A DNA stretch of 64,000 nt from Trifolium pratense. Taxonomy: Eukaryota; Streptophyta; Magnoliopsida; Fabales; Fabaceae. Position numbers and translations under genes: made by a program. Below the pieces are notes generated by a model. The model saw nothing but the letters and a program-made list of their open reading frames with translations. It was not told where the DNA came from and did not search any database. The stretch is taken from assembly GCF_020283565.1 (NCBI RefSeq), contig NC_060064.1, forward strand, positions 9,786,266 through 9,850,265. The letters are read 5' to 3'. Shown piece after piece: positions 1 to 12,787 of this stretch (the first letter of the stretch is position 1; every line of letters begins with the position of its first letter).

Positions 1-1780
1 ACGAGTTGAAGAAAGGAGCGAAAACAGACCGAAAAGGAGCAAAAATGGACAAAAAGGACCACACATGTGCAGCCAATTGGGCCACACATGTGCAGCCCAC
101 CAAACACACTTGACGGTCACCAAGAAGCCCAAAGTGGCGCCTGCCACAAGGAAACAAGTGCTGCTCGCCAGCCAACCAAAAGTGGCAACCGCCACATGCA
201 CCAAAGTGGCCCTCGCCACTCCCTTTCATCATGGACGTCCAGTTGATCCAACGGCAACGCGCTACTTTTCCTTAAGTCCCACATCGGACAGATTTGCTCT
301 TTTGTCTCTTGTAATTTAGTATAAATAGGTCCCTTTTCTCCACTTTCTAGAGACACCAACTGGTAACAGTTGAGGAAGAGAATTGAGACTAAGATTTAAT
401 TCTTGATTTCTTCTCTTAGTTTAATATTTTTATTTCCTGCTGTTGCGCTGTCGGTGTCCGTACTCAAGATTTCCTTTATTAATTCAGGTTCTTTATTTTA
501 TTTTCTTTTCTTTATTTTTATGCTTATTTTATTTATTTTATTTTTCTGTTTTTATTTAATGTCTTTATTTTTATTTATTTATTTTATGTCTTTAGTTTTA
601 GTTATGTCTAGCTAAATTTAGCGTTGCTAGGATGTGTAGTTAGTAGCTAATAGGGGTTCGGTAGTTGATTCGTGCTTAATAGTTTTCAACCACCAGTTTT
701 AAATAAATTCGTTTTCAAATAATTCGTCACGAGAGTGAGGATTGTTTTAAAGGCAATAAACCAACATTGACGAGAGTTGAGGTTTAGGGTCGGATAGTTA
801 AAACTGACCGTTAGTTCTAAAGTCCGCGAGAGCTATTTAGGATTAATGAGTTTTATATTGATTTTCAAAGGTACTTATATAGGTAAGTGAGCGCGTGAGA
901 GCTGAGTATTTATTTTATCTAAGTATAACGCTAGTCAAGATTTGCGAGAGCTGAGATTAGTGTTTTTAAATTAAATATAATTCTTGAAAACTGACAACGG
1001 TTTTATTTTCTTAAGCAGTTTTTAATTAAACATTGATTTTAATTCGTCACGAGAGTGAGAATTAATTAAAGTAAAAATCAATAGAGCGAGAGCGTGAGAT
1101 TTCTACTAGATAGTAAAAACTGAACATTAAATCTAATTCGCAACGAGAGTTGGGATTAGAGTTAATTAAATTATATTGTTTTTCAAAGAGTATTTTATTA
1201 GCGGGTGTGAGGACGAGAGTTAAGCACCACCTTTATAATCTACAACATTAGTCAAGATTCACGATAGCTGAGATTAGTGTTTTTAAACCAATATAATTCG
1301 AAAACTTAATTGTTTACACCACTAAATATCTAGAAGTAATGCAACTACTTTGTAAAGTATTTTATTAATTTCATGATGAGAGTTGTGAGAGCTGGAAGTG
1401 AGAACGGCTTTCGCCTGGAGCATCGATTTTATTAAAATACGACAATTAGATGTGGTAGTAATTTTAAATCAATATAGTTTCGAAAATTTAATCAGTTTGT
1501 CTAGCGCGAATTAAGTATTGAACCCTCTGAAGCAACTAATAGCACGTCCTAGCAATATTTTATTTACATATTAAAAATCTAAAAAATATTTATTTCTCTT
1601 ATTTTAGTTATTTCAATTATTCAAAACCCTTTTAATCATTAGCCTTAGATTTACAAAGCAACACTAGAATACGGTAGGTCGATTATTGGTCCTTTGGGTT
1701 CGATATCTTTTAAAACTACACGACACGACTGTATACTTGCAGTCACGTTGTCGCGTCCGATCAGCCGGCCCGGTAGCCCG
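1..1780 (+). repeat. LTR-type retrotransposon fragment, enters from outside the window
   Basis: A TATA box at 320-327 is followed by a long non-coding stretch studded with degenerate words of the form CGAGAG(T/C)TGAG at about 730-1400. It ends near 1700-1760 with a 'gggttcgatatc ... tacttgcag' type sequence, as seen at the ends of many plant Ty3-gypsy LTRs. No long ORF fits. Orientation is inferred from the TATA box. The start lies outside the window, so the element cannot be classified. It could be a solo or truncated LTR. Confidence 0.4.
320..327 (+). promoter_or_regulatory. TATA box of the LTR fragment
   Basis: TATAAATA followed by a pyrimidine-rich stretch about 25-35 bases downstream, as expected for an LTR U3/R boundary. 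No transcription data are available. Confidence 0.35.
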
Positions 1781-1784
1781 ACCC

Positions 1785-2505
1785 ATTTTGACAACCCTAG
1801 TTATAAGCAATGTCCTACCCATATTAGTGCTATTTTTGTAGCGAATCTCATGAGTTCTTCCACTCCGCTTGTTGTTAGGCGGTATTTTTTTTTTACTCAT
1901 ACCTAGACTCTCTTGTAATAAAAAAAAAATAAATAAATACACAAAAAATTACTCCATACATTTTATGAACAAACATTTCTAAAAATCATAAATCACTATA
2001 CCCAAAAACAACTTTACCATATGATATGATCATTCAACTGACAATGAAGATCACATGAAACAAAAGTAAAAATAAGTCAAGATTCTACTTATGCCATATA
2101 CTTACAAATAAAAAGTGAAAAATGTAATCACCTCAAAACAACACATGCAAACGGAAAAGAAATGCCTCCAGTGTGTTTTTCACTCAAGAGGGAGCAGTCA
2201 TCATACTCACCCTTAAAACTTCATATCTAAATTTTTTTAATTTTTAATTTTTCAATCTAAGGGCTACAAATTCACTGCATGGTCATTTCAAGGGAGAGTT
2301 CGAAAATAAAATAAAATAAAAATGTTATGTACTTTTGAAAATCAATTTAATATTTATTTTATAATATAGTATTTGTACCTCTCTACATCACTAAGAACCT
2401 ACATCTTTTATAAATAAGCTCATACATCAATAAAAGAAACTCAAGACCTCTCTCATACATCAATTTAAGATTATAATCTTCTTAACTTGTTGATTTTTTT
2501 TTCCT
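1785..2505. other. AT-rich intergenic stretch, nothing identified
   Basis: AT-rich sequence with A and T homopolymers and no credible ORF. No terminal repeats or RNA gene signals were seen. Confidence 0.4.
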
Positions 2506-2509
2506 TTTA

Positions 2510-2640
2510 TCAAATAGCCTAGTGACTAGAAATTTCACCCTTAAGATAGATAAGTGAGATGACTGTGATTCGAACCCCGAACCCCGACCCCCTGCATATA
2601 TAATGTAATGTCTCTGTCAATTGAACTACGCTCACAGGAG
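2510..2640 (+). mobile_element. candidate tRNA-derived SINE
   Basis: A box-A-like TAGCCTAGTGACTAG at about 2516-2530 is followed roughly 40 bases later by a box-B-like GATTCGAACCCCG near 2569-2581. This is the spacing and order of an internal RNA polymerase III promoter in tRNA-derived SINEs. The unit ends near '...ctacgctcacagg'. No flanking duplication could be fixed. It could instead be a tRNA-related fragment inside another repeat. Confidence 0.4.
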
Positions 2641-2708
2641 AACTTATTGACTTTATTAAAATGTAAATATTATAGGTACATTTTAAAAATTTATGAGATT
2701 GTTGTAAC

Positions 2709-2906
2709 TAGAGGTGGAAATAGGCTAGGCCGAGCTAGGCTTTGTCAAGCCTGAGTCTGGTCTGTCAAAAAATTAAAGGCATGAGCCTGGACTGTGGCCT
2801 ATCATAGGCTTATCTTTTAGACCTAAGTCTGGCCTTTTGAAAGCTTATGTGGTCTATTAGCCTGTTTAAAAGCCTATTTCACATTAACATATTTAAATAA
2901 ATAATT
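2709..2906. mobile_element. hAT-like MITE, left end only
   Basis: It begins TAGAGGTGGAAATAGGC, close to the TAGGGGTGGCAAAACGGG terminus of the complete hAT-like MITE at 62792. It continues with reiterated 'aggcct/aagcctga' subterminal words. The matching right end is absent. The sequence runs straight into an LTR-like fragment at 2907, so this copy is truncated or interrupted. Confidence 0.4.
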
Positions 2907-3539
2907 TGACGGTGGTTCTGCAAGTGCACAGATATCACTACCAAGTAATAAAGTGATAAGAGTATCGTTCTCCACAGAGATTGTGTCAAGGTTACTAGTT
3001 TCGCTTAGGAATATGGATAGTTGCCTTCGTTTTGTTTGTTTAGAAGGTATCTTTGCGGGTACTTTAGTAAAATGCAGGAATTTTAATGACAGAAAATAAA
3101 TAACTGAAAAGTAAATGGTGTGTGTGTGACCACACGGGGTGGTTAAGTGTAGTCGGATCACTCCCTTACTCCTGCTTGGTTGCTCAATTATTTCCCTCCC
3201 CTAGGATTTAGATTATATTGAGAATAGGTGTGACGTATTCATCTGTGCCTATTCCTATTACACGCTCTACAGAGCCTAGCTAAAGGTTACCTTACTTTAT
3301 TTAGACACCATTATCCAGTACTCCACTTTTTTGTCAAGACGTAGGTCTCATCACCCTGGTGACCCCAAAATTATAAGTTGTCACGTTACCTAGAACTAGT
3401 CACCTACCCAGAGGCATACTCTGCAAGGTAGAAATTATCGTTCTGTTTTAATCCTATACTAAGACCTCAGATACTGAACATAATAGTCTCATGTTAGCTT
3501 AGCAAGCTGTCATTCGTTCGGGATTACTAACTTCGTTTC
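2907..3539 (-). repeat. old LTR-type fragment, split by SIRE copy A
   Basis: Read on the minus strand, the sequence ends '...gtgcacttgcagaaccaccgtca', resembling the gypsy-type LTR end at 23880-23911. The fragment is cut at 3539 by SIRE copy A. It resumes at 22381, after the duplicated GTTTC, and runs to about 22560. It is therefore older than SIRE copy A. No coding sequence remains. Confidence 0.4.
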
Positions 3540-4550
3540 TGTTGGTGTTGTATGGTTGGCATCATTTTGCTAAAACATGTGATCCTGTCTGATGTGGAAC
3601 TACACGCTTCCACCATCCAGTATAAGCAAGATGTTCGGTACAATGCTTCAACATTGGATACCACATCCAGTAGGCCGGGTCTGTGTATGTTGAGATCTCG
3701 CGTCTAAATTCTAAATATGGAATCCATAATAAATATGCGTATGTGATAAGGAGCGACATCATGAATAATTAATAATGGATCTCGTGACCCAGTTTTGTTT
3801 ACCAATCAGATCTTCCAGCTAAGGAAACAAAACATTTTAATTGAAGATTATTCCATGAAGGAACCTTTAATCATGCTGTGCTATTGAAGCCTAATTGAAG
3901 ACCTATCCTGTGCTAGTGTAGGTTATTTAAAGGATGTTGACACCATTGTTCAGATCACTGAAACTAGATTTGAGTCTTACAAAGCGTGAGTTTAGGTTTT
4001 AGTATTGTGTCTATTGTGTTCTAAGTCTTGTGTTGATTTTCCACTAGACTAGGAACTGTGTGTCTGTGCATTGTAATATCTCTGGAGCTTCTAAGCAAGG
4101 AGATAGTGTGTGTATACCATTCCAAAGCTTTTAAGCACGGAAGTGGTGTGAGTGTTTTATGAAGTGTGTCTTCACCTATTAAATCTAGAAGTGTACGATC
4201 ACAGTGGCTGTGGTCAAGAGGAGGTGAGCGGAGGTTCTCATACCTAGGTGTGTCTTAGGTAGAATATAGCACGGGTGGTGATTAGGTGAGGAGTCATAAA
4301 CGGGAAGTTTATTGAGGGCTTCAAACTAATACTATCATAGTGGATTCACTCCTGGATTGGTATCCCCCAGAGTAGGCTTATGCTGAACTGAGTTAACAAA
4401 TTACTGTGTTAATTTACTTTCAGTTTGTTTAGTTTATTATTCCTTTTGTATGCGCGGTTGGATGTTGGATCATAGATTCACGCATTAAAAGTGTATTATA
4501 GTGGTGAAGCTTTGAGTACAACATCTTAACACTAGTGTGCCAGAATTTCA
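3540..4550 (+). repeat. 5' LTR of SIRE copy A
   Basis: 1011 bp, TG...CA. By eye it differs from the retained part of the 3' LTR (21484-22375) at about four or five positions (for example near 3673, 3760, 3952 and 4400), so this copy is older than copy B and the Tekay element. Confidence 0.92.
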
Positions 4551-4552
4551 AT

Positions 4553-4564
4553 TGGTATCAGAGC
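4553..4564 (+). other. primer binding site, SIRE copy A
   Basis: TGGTATCAGAGC, two bases after the LTR, is complementary to the 3' end of plant initiator methionine tRNA, the usual primer for this lineage. Confidence 0.9.
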
Positions 4565-4618
4565 AGGCACCCTGCTCGAAACTCAGGGTGAGCTTCAGGG
4601 ACGGAAATTTCTGGTGAG

Positions 4619-7600
4619 ATGGACAAGGAAGGAGGAACGGTTTCTAAACCACCACTGCTAACTGGGCCTGAGAACTATGACTACTGGAAAGCTAAGATGA
4701 TGGTTTTTCTTAAATCCATTGATAGCAGAACATGGAAAGCTGTAGAAAATGGATGGGAACCCCTAGTGGTCATTGATAAGGATGGAAAAGTAACCAGTGA
4801 AATCAAGCCTACAAAAGACTATTCTAAAGACGAGGATGACTTAGCTCTGGGAAACTCAAAAGCCTTAAATGCCATATTCAATGGGGTGGACATCAACATG
4901 TTCAGACTTGTTAAACGATGCACTGTGGCCATACAGGCGTGGGAAATACTCAGGAAAGCACATGAAGGAACCAACAAGGTAAAGCTGTCCAAACTTCAGA
5001 TGCTTCGTACAAACTTTGAAAATTTGAGTATGAAGGAAGAAGAGAATATTCATGACTTTCACATGAATATTTTAGAATTTGCAAACTCATTTGATGCTTT
5101 GGGAGAACCCATATCAGATGAAAAGCTGGTGAGCAAAATCCTCAGATCTCTACCTAAGAGGTTTGACATGAAAGTAACAACAATAGAAGAATCTCAGGAT
5201 CTGGCCAACATTCAGGTGGATGAACTAATAGGCTCACTTCAAACATATGAGATGAGCATAAACCAAAGAAAAGAGAAGAAAAACAAAAGTTTGGCTTTTA
5301 CTTCTAATACTGCAGAAGATGAAGAGATAGAGATGAAGAGTGATGAAAGCTTATCTGAAGCAATGGTGTTACTTGGGAGACAGTTCAACCGTATCATGAA
5401 GAGGATGGACAAAAGAAATAAATTCAATGGTCCAAGCACCAAATCTGACTTCAACAATAAGTTCAATGGTCCAAGCACCAAATCTGATTTCAACAAACCT
5501 ACCTAGTCAAAGGAGGACCAGAAGTGATGACAAAAGTACTTCATCTAGAGGAGTTCAGTGTCATGAGTGCGAAGGATTTGGTCATATCAAATCTGAATGC
5601 CCTACTTTCCTGAAGAAGAAGAGTCTTGCTGTTACTTGGACAGATGAGGATGATTCAGAAGAAGAAGATGAAGGTGAATCTGCTAAACTTGTCAATGCAT
5701 TGACAGGTGTCTGTGAATCTGATGCTGAATCATGTGATGAAACATCCTATGAAGAACTACTAGCTACCTACAAGGACCTATTCATCAGGAGCAATGAATT
5801 CTGCAAAGCCTTGGAAAAACAAAAGAAGGCGAATTGCCAACTACAGGCTGAGAAGAATGAATGTCTGGATATAATTAAGACTCTCAATAAAGAGATTGAA
5901 AAGCTGAATGAAGACTTGGAGCATGCTAGAAAACAAGTTAGAGTCTTTGCTTCAGGAGAAGAAAAGTTTCAAGCCATGCTGTTAAAACAAAGTGCAGGTA
6001 AGAAACCTATTGGATTTGACTATGAGATAGTGGATCAAGAAATGGGTTACAACAAAGCTACAATCACTACCCCCATTGATAAAACTTTTCCTGTTAGTGG
6101 TGGGTTACTACCTCCTCATCCTCCCACACATCAGGGAACTGACACATGGTTGAAACCCAAGCAGCATGTCCAGACTAACTCGATGCCTCAACATCAGCCT
6201 CACCATCGATACAACTGGTCAAGATCTAGGACTAAAAGAAGGAATTGGAGGTGTCATTACTGTGGTAGGAAAGGGCACATCAGACCTTACTGCTACAAGC
6301 TGTATGGCTATCCACAGAATTCACGGTCACTTGAATCCAAATCTGAGAACGTGAATGTCAAGAAAGAATGGAAGAAGAAGGAAGATGGTGTAAGCCTGAT
6401 AGCTCATACATCTCTGCGGGCATCATCTAGACAAGATTGGTATTTTGACAGTGGATGCTCTAGACACATGACTAGAGTGGAAGGATATCTAGCCAATCTA
6501 AGATCCTATGCCACAAGTTTTGTAACATTTGGAGATGGAGCTAAGGGAGAAATAAAAGGAATTGGGAACCTAATTGACAATGGGCTACCAAACTTAGACA
6601 ATGTTCTGTTAGTAAAAGGACTTACAGCCAATTTGATTAGCATCAGTCAATTGTGTGACCAAGGCATGAAGGTGAACTTCACACAATCAGAATGTCTTGT
6701 TACAGATGGAGAAGGAAGATTGATAATGAAGGGAGTAAGGTCCAAAGCCAATTGTTACTTGTGGGTATCTGAAGAAGGAAATTATATGTCTACTTGTCTC
6801 ATAAGCAAAAATGATGAAGTCAAACTCTGACATCAAAAGTTGGGTCATCTACATCTGAGAGGAATGAAAAAGGCCATAGCTGAAGAAGCAATCAGAGGAT
6901 TACCCAAACTAAAGATAGACGAAGGAACAATATGTGGAGAATGTCAGATAGGCAAACAAACCAAGGTGGCACACCCAAGGCTTCAACATCAAACTACTAC
7001 CAGAACTCTTGAATTGTTACATATGGATTTGATGGGACCTATGCAGACTGAAAGTCTTGGAGGAAAAAGGTATGCTTTTGTTATGGTAGATGATTTCTCT
7101 AGATTTACATGGATAGACTTCCTTAGAGAAAAATCAGATAGTTTTGAAACATTTAGAAACTTATGTGTACAACTTCAAAGAGAAAAGGAGTCTGTCATCA
7201 TAAGGGTCAGAAGCGATCATGGAAAGGAATTTGAGAACAGTAAATTCTATGATTTCTGTGCAGCAGAAGGTATCCAACATGAATTCTCTGCCCCCATAAC
7301 ACCACAATAAAATGGTGTAGTAGAGAGAAAGAATAGAACCATTCAAGAGTCTGCTAGGGTAATGCTTCATGCCAAGGGTCTTCCATATCAATTCTGGGCA
7401 GAGGCCATGAGTACAGCATGCTACATACACAACCGTGTAACTCTTAAAAAGGGAACATCTGCAACCTTATATGAATTATGGAAGGGAAGAAAGCCAACTG
7501 TGAAACACTTTCACATTTTTGGGAGTAAATGCTACATTCTTGCTGACAGAGAACCAAGACGAAAGCTTGATCCTAAGAGTGAAGAAGGTATATTTCTGGG

Positions 7601-9479
7601 ATACTCTTTGAATAGCAGAGCCTACAGGGTCTATAACTCAAAAACCAAAGTCATTATGGAAACGATCAATGTTGTAATTGATGATGCACCATCCACTCAA
7701 ACACAGGATGTGGAAACAGATGTTGAACCATCTCCTGACAATTCTGATGAGATGACACAAAGTGAAAAGTCTGAATTAAAAGGTGAGGAATCTGATCAAA
7801 ACTCTGTACCTGCCCCAGTAAAAGCACCATCTATTAGGACACAGAAGAATCACCCTAAAGATCTAATCATAAGTGATCCAGACCAGGGCATTGCTACCAG
7901 AAGAAAAATTGATGCTATCTCAAACACTTGCTTTGTATCAAAATTTGAGCCTAAGAACATAAAAGAGGCTCTTACTGATGAGTTCTGGATTGGAGCAATG
8001 CAAGAAGAATTGAATCAATTCAAGAGAAATGAAGTCTGGGATCTTATTCCAAGACCACATGGAGTAAATGTCATAGGTACTAAATGGATATACAAGAATA
8101 AATCTGATGAGAAGGGCACAGTAACAAGGAATAAGGCAAGACTGGTAGCTCAAGGCTACACTCAGGTGGAGGGAATCGACTTTGATGAGACCTTTGCCCC
8201 TGTAGCAAGACTAGAATCCATAAGGCTACTTCTTGGTGTAGCTTGCATCCTCAAACTCAAACTCTACCAAATGGATGTCAAGAACGCTTTTTTAAATGGG
8301 TATCTTCATGAAGAAGTGTTTGTTGAACAGCCCAAAGGTTTCACAGATCCAAATCATCCGGATCATGTCTACAAACTGAAAAAGGCACTGTATGGCTTGA
8401 AACAAGCACCAAGGGCTTGGTATGAGAGACTGACTGAATTCTTGATCAACCAAGGATACAAGAAAGGTGGAAATGACAAGACCTTGTTTGTCAAAGAAAT
8501 GAATGAAAACTTGTTGATAGCACAAATATATGTTGATGACATAGTTTTTGGAGGGATGGCGGAACCGATGGTCCAACATTTTGTGAGACAGATGCAGTCT
8601 GAATTTGAGATGAGCTTGGTAGGTGAACTAACCTATTTTCTTGGATTACAGGTAAAACAGATGGAAGACACAATATTTGTGTCTCAAAGCAAGTATGCTA
8701 AAAATATCATAAAGAAATTTTGCATGGAAAATGCTGCTCACAAAAGAACACCTGCTGCCACACATCTGAAATTAACCAAGGATGAGAAAGGTGTAGATGT
8801 AGACCAAAGCCTGTACAGAAGCATGATAGGAAGCCTACTATACCTCACAGCAAGCAGACCTGACATCACCTTTGATGTTGGTGTATGTGCAAGGTACCAA
8901 GCTGAGCCAAAAATGAGCCATCTTGCACAAGTAAAAAGGATTTTGAAGTATGTCAATGGAACTTCTGATTATGGAATAATGTATTCCCACACCAACAATG
9001 CTAGGTTGATGGGATATTGTGATGCAGACTGGGCTGGATGTGTTGATGACAGAAAAAGCACCTCTGGTGGATGTTTTTACCTAGGAGAGAATCTTATCTC
9101 ATGGTTTAGCAAGAAACAAAACTGTGTTTCTCTATCCACTGCAGAGGCTGAGTATATTGCAGCTGGGAGCAGTTGCTCTCAACTATTGTGGATGAAGCAG
9201 ATGCTTAAGGAATACAATGTTGAATAGGATGCTCTAACATTGTACTGTGACAACTTGAGCGCCATAAATATTTCAAAAAATCCAATACAACACAGTAGAA
9301 CAAAGCATATTGACATTCGTCATCACTTCATCAGGGATTTAGTAGAGGAAAATATTGTGAAGTTGGAGCATGTTGCAACTGAAGAACAGGTAGCTGATAT
9401 CTTTACTAAAGCATTAGATGCTCATCAATTTGAAAGGCTTAGGGGCAAATTGGGAATTTGCCTACATGAGGAATTATAG
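4619..9479 (+). pseudogene. gag-pol of SIRE copy A, one frameshift and three stop codons
   Basis: The coding sequence aligns along its length with the intact 1620-codon gag-pol of copy B. The domain order is a UBN2-type Gag, the zinc knuckle CHECEGFGHIKSEC, a second knuckle CHYCGRKGHIRPYC, a DSG protease, an HHCC/DDE integrase, a reverse transcriptase with YVDD, and RNase H. Four lesions break it. A net 2-base deletion at about 5491-5500 shifts the frame and gives a stop at 5504-5506. A TGG-to-TGA change lies at 6828-6830. A CAA-to-TAA change lies at 7308-7310. A CAG-to-TAG change lies at 9225-9227. The start ATG at 4619 is the same as in copy B, 55 bases after the primer site. It would have made the polyprotein for replication but is dead in this copy. 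Confidence 0.93.
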
Positions 9480-9722
9480 CAGTTAAGGCATTATGTGCGC
9501 GCAACCGTTTTGTTCTCCAAATTTCAACTATTGGCGCACGTAAATCAACGAAAGACAAAAAATACTTTCCATAACTTCTCAATTACATATCAACTCTCAT
9601 ATCATCATTATTCCTTTTCAAAACCTTCAACTTCCTCTAAACTACTTGCTGCGATCTGCAATCTCAAATCATCATCTCAAATCATCAAAAACTTCGAAAA
9701 CTTCAACAAATTCTCTGAGAAA

Positions 9723-10391
9723 ATGTCTCAATCTTCCGGTTCTGCTCAGATCAAAAACAAAATCACTGATACTGTGAAAACAAGATCCAAATCGAAGAAG
9801 GAGGAAGCAACTATTGTGGTCGATGCGATGCCCATATCAAGTATCCCTGCAACTAGTTCTAAGAAGAAGAAATCTGCAAAATCCACTAAGAAAGTAAGTG
9901 AATCGTCTCCTTCAATTTCTATTAAGTCTGATACTGTTAAGTCTAAGAAGAAGAAACCCCAATCTCCAGTAAAAAGGGGTTTGAGTATGTCTGATCTATA
10001 CTTGAGTAAGAATCCTTCTGAAACGGCGAATGTGGAATCGCATGATGTTGCCTCCGGCAAAAATGCGAATGTTGAATCGTCTAATAAAGCTAATGAAGAA
10101 AGTGTTAAGTCTGCTTCTGAAAAGGTGAATCAAGAAACCCTTTCTGCAAAGGAAAACCCTATTTCTGTTGAAACCCTAGGAAAAACCCAAAATGTTGCTG
10201 AGAATGTTTTTGTGACCAATAATCCTAGTGGTCCTGAGAATATGACAGTTCACACGAATGTCATAACTGATGTTGCTGAAAAACCTCAAGAAAAGGCTGT
10301 TGTAACCGATGCGCCAACTGGTGTTGAGCCACCCTCTATACCAACTGATGCTGAGAAGAATGTTGAAGCATCCAAAGGAGGTTCTAGCCCA
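9723..10391 (+). pseudogene. second ORF of SIRE copy A, 5' part
   Basis: ATG at 9723 opens a lysine/serine-rich N-terminus that begins MSQSSGSAQIKNK and is followed by low-complexity acidic and proline-containing stretches. The frame is interrupted at 10391 by the Tekay insertion, inside the 5-bp target GCCCA. Removing the insert and one target copy leaves the frame continuous into 19423-20961, so the ORF was open when Tekay landed. This gene occupies the position called 'env-like' in SIRE1. I see no convincing signal peptide or fusion-protein features in it. Confidence 0.8.
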
Positions 10392-12664
10392 TGTAACGAC
10401 CCATTTTTCGTATTCGTATATTTTAATAAATGTATTTTTATTTATTAAATGGCTTTTATTATTTTAGTGGGCGACGAATAATTATTTAGCCGAACGTAAG
10501 TTATTAGACGCGAGAACCATTGTTTTGGGCTTATGGGCGTGAGAGGTAATGGGCCTAAGCCAATTGGGCTTGGTTCATGACCATGGGAAGTAGTATAAGT
10601 AGCAAGTCAAACATATGAATAGTATTACAATTCATTTCTTTGAGTTTTGAGTGAGTAGAGCAAGAGCAAAACCATAGAGCTAAGCTAGGGTTTGATCAAG
10701 AGAGAAAGCTTGAGCAAGAGAAGGCTTGGATCATCATCTTTGCTTAAGGTAAGAGATTAGAATTCATGATTCTTGAGTGGCAAGGAGAGGGGAGATTGTC
10801 TATGTCTCCGTTCCCGAACTCTCCCACTCAATTTCTTTTAGACTTTTGATTTAAGCTTATGTATGTGAGTGTGATGTTCTTCATCATCACTTTGTATGTG
10901 TTAATCACTAGCTTGATTCCATGACAAATATGTATGTGTTTGGATCATTTTTGTTAAGTTTATGAAAGTTACTTAAAACCCAAGAAATTGGCTTGATTTT
11001 GATTGTTAGAGGTATTTGGATGTTTGGAAGGGATGATTAATGTTCCTTGATACCATATATGTTTGAAATGGCTGTTTATATGAATTTATAACATGTTTGG
11101 ATGAATTTTTGAGTTGATTTGAGGTTAAACCGCCTTAGATAACTCAAGAACAGATATTTCTGGTGTAGTTCGCTACGGATTCGCTACGGATTCGCTTAGC
11201 GAATAAGTTCGCTACGGATTCGCTACGGATTCGCTTAGCGAATAAGTTCGCTACGGGTTCGCTATCTGTTCGCCATGTACCTGTAACCCTCTGATGTAGT
11301 TCGCTACCTGTTCGCTACAGCGAACGTGTTCGCTACGTGTTCGCTACGTGTTCGCTACGTGTTCGCTACGGGTTCGCTACGGATTCGCTCAGCGAATAGC
11401 ACTGTGACAGCAACTTTTTGATAATTGTTTTAAGTGCAATTAGGCACTTGTAACATGGTTTAAGGGTATCCTTACATGTTTGTTGATACATGTTGATGTT
11501 GTTAATGCTTATTGTTAATCGTTATATGATTGATAAACGTGTATGCAATAAGTTGTAGCTTAATGTGAGCAATGTTATGTTTTGGCATTAATTTGCAATG
11601 TTAAGTGAATGTGTTAGGATTGTGTTCCCGCATTCATAAAAGAGTAGCTTCGAGCTAGAGAAATATCATATTGATGATATGTGTAAACATACATGCATTC
11701 ATGTATATATATGTTGAATTGGAAACTAGGGTTCCAATAGATTTAAATGGATTTTTGAGTCCATAAGGAAGCCGAGGATCGGATTAGATGAATCCATAAG
11801 ATCTAGAGCTGCTATCCAGCAGGATATAAAACTGTTTAACTTATCCATGAGGGATATGAAGGTTTGGTAAGTTCCGAACAATCCGGCAAGATGTAAAACT
11901 GTTTAACTTATCCATGAGGGGTAAAAGGCAATTGGTACCACATGCATTAGTCGTGTCTAGGGATGGCATGACATAGAATGATTGGCATTAGATACATTAG
12001 GGTAAATGCGCATATATTTGATAAATGGTATGTGACATTATCTGGTTGAACTGTGCTAAACTTTATTAATTGATAACTGTTTGGTGCGATGTTTTGACGT
12101 GAGTTAGAATATGTATGATGTAGTTCGAAAGTGTAAGACCTTTCTTATACTCGTATGATATGCGATTATGTTTTCTAACTCTCTGCTTTGTGTTATTTGC
12201 TGGACCTTTGGGGGTTCAGATATTCAGGCTGAGGATTGTGCCGACGTTTAGACTGCTGTTCTAGCGTGGTGTTGAAGTACCTTTTGGTGAGGAGACTTAG
12301 CATAGATTACTCCTCTTAGTACTAGCTTTTGACTAGAGTTTGTAAATAGTAAATGCTCTGGTAATGTAACATCGAGTCAGGGATTTCGCTTGGCTTTCAT
12401 CGTATATCGGTGTTACCTTTTTTGATATGCTAGTTCTTGTATAAGTGACATCCTTAGGGATGAATATGGCTTATGTATATATATATATATGTACATATAT
12501 GCATGCTTGGTTTGATTTGAATCCGCTGTTGCTTTTCATGTTAAATTTCATGACACTCTGTGTGTATGGCTGTGTTTTAATTACTGCGTGGCACTCTGCC
12601 TTTACACTTGTTAAAAAGTTTTTAAAATTACGTTTTTAAGGGTAGTATGGGTTAGGGTGTTACA
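10392..12664 (+). repeat. 5' LTR of the Tekay element
   Basis: 2273 bp, TGTAACGACCC...GGGTGTTACA. It contains a minisatellite of TTCGCTAC-type units at 11169-11397 and a TA-rich microsatellite near 12476-12490. Confidence 0.95.
11169..11397 (+). repeat. minisatellite in the Tekay LTR
   Basis: About fifteen imperfect units built on TTCGCTACGGATTCGCT, several ending CGCTTAGCGAA, which is partly palindromic. The same array is repeated at 17924-18152 in the 3' LTR. Its role is unknown. Confidence 0.85.
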
Positions 12665-12668
12665 ATAG

Positions 12669-12680
12669 TGGTATCAGAGC
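12669..12680 (+). other. primer binding site, Tekay element
   Basis: TGGTATCAGAGC, four bases after the 5' LTR, matches the initiator-Met tRNA 3' end. Confidence 0.9.
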
Positions 12681-12787
12681 AGGTCGGTTCGTGTGAACCA
12701 ATTAGGACTTTTCTTTTCCCCGTATGAGCATGTGTAGGGAACACTGTTAGTACTTTCTAACGTCTAGTTGTGATTCGTTCAGGAATC

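Noticed and set aside
2569..2581. A functional tRNA gene from the box-B-like word.
   Set aside because: The surrounding bases do not fold into a cloverleaf by eye. A SINE relic fits better.
9495..9722. In-frame extension upstream of the SIRE second ORF (MRATVLFSK...), seen also in copy B at 51564-51794.
   Set aside because: The stretch is open in both copies, but it lies just after the gag-pol stop and the ATG at 9723 starts the part with coding character. I chose 9723 and its equivalent 51563, although the upstream start is not excluded.
11169..11399. CRISPR-like array.
   Set aside because: Units are contiguous without unique spacers, lie in both LTRs of a plant retrotransposon and are a minisatellite.
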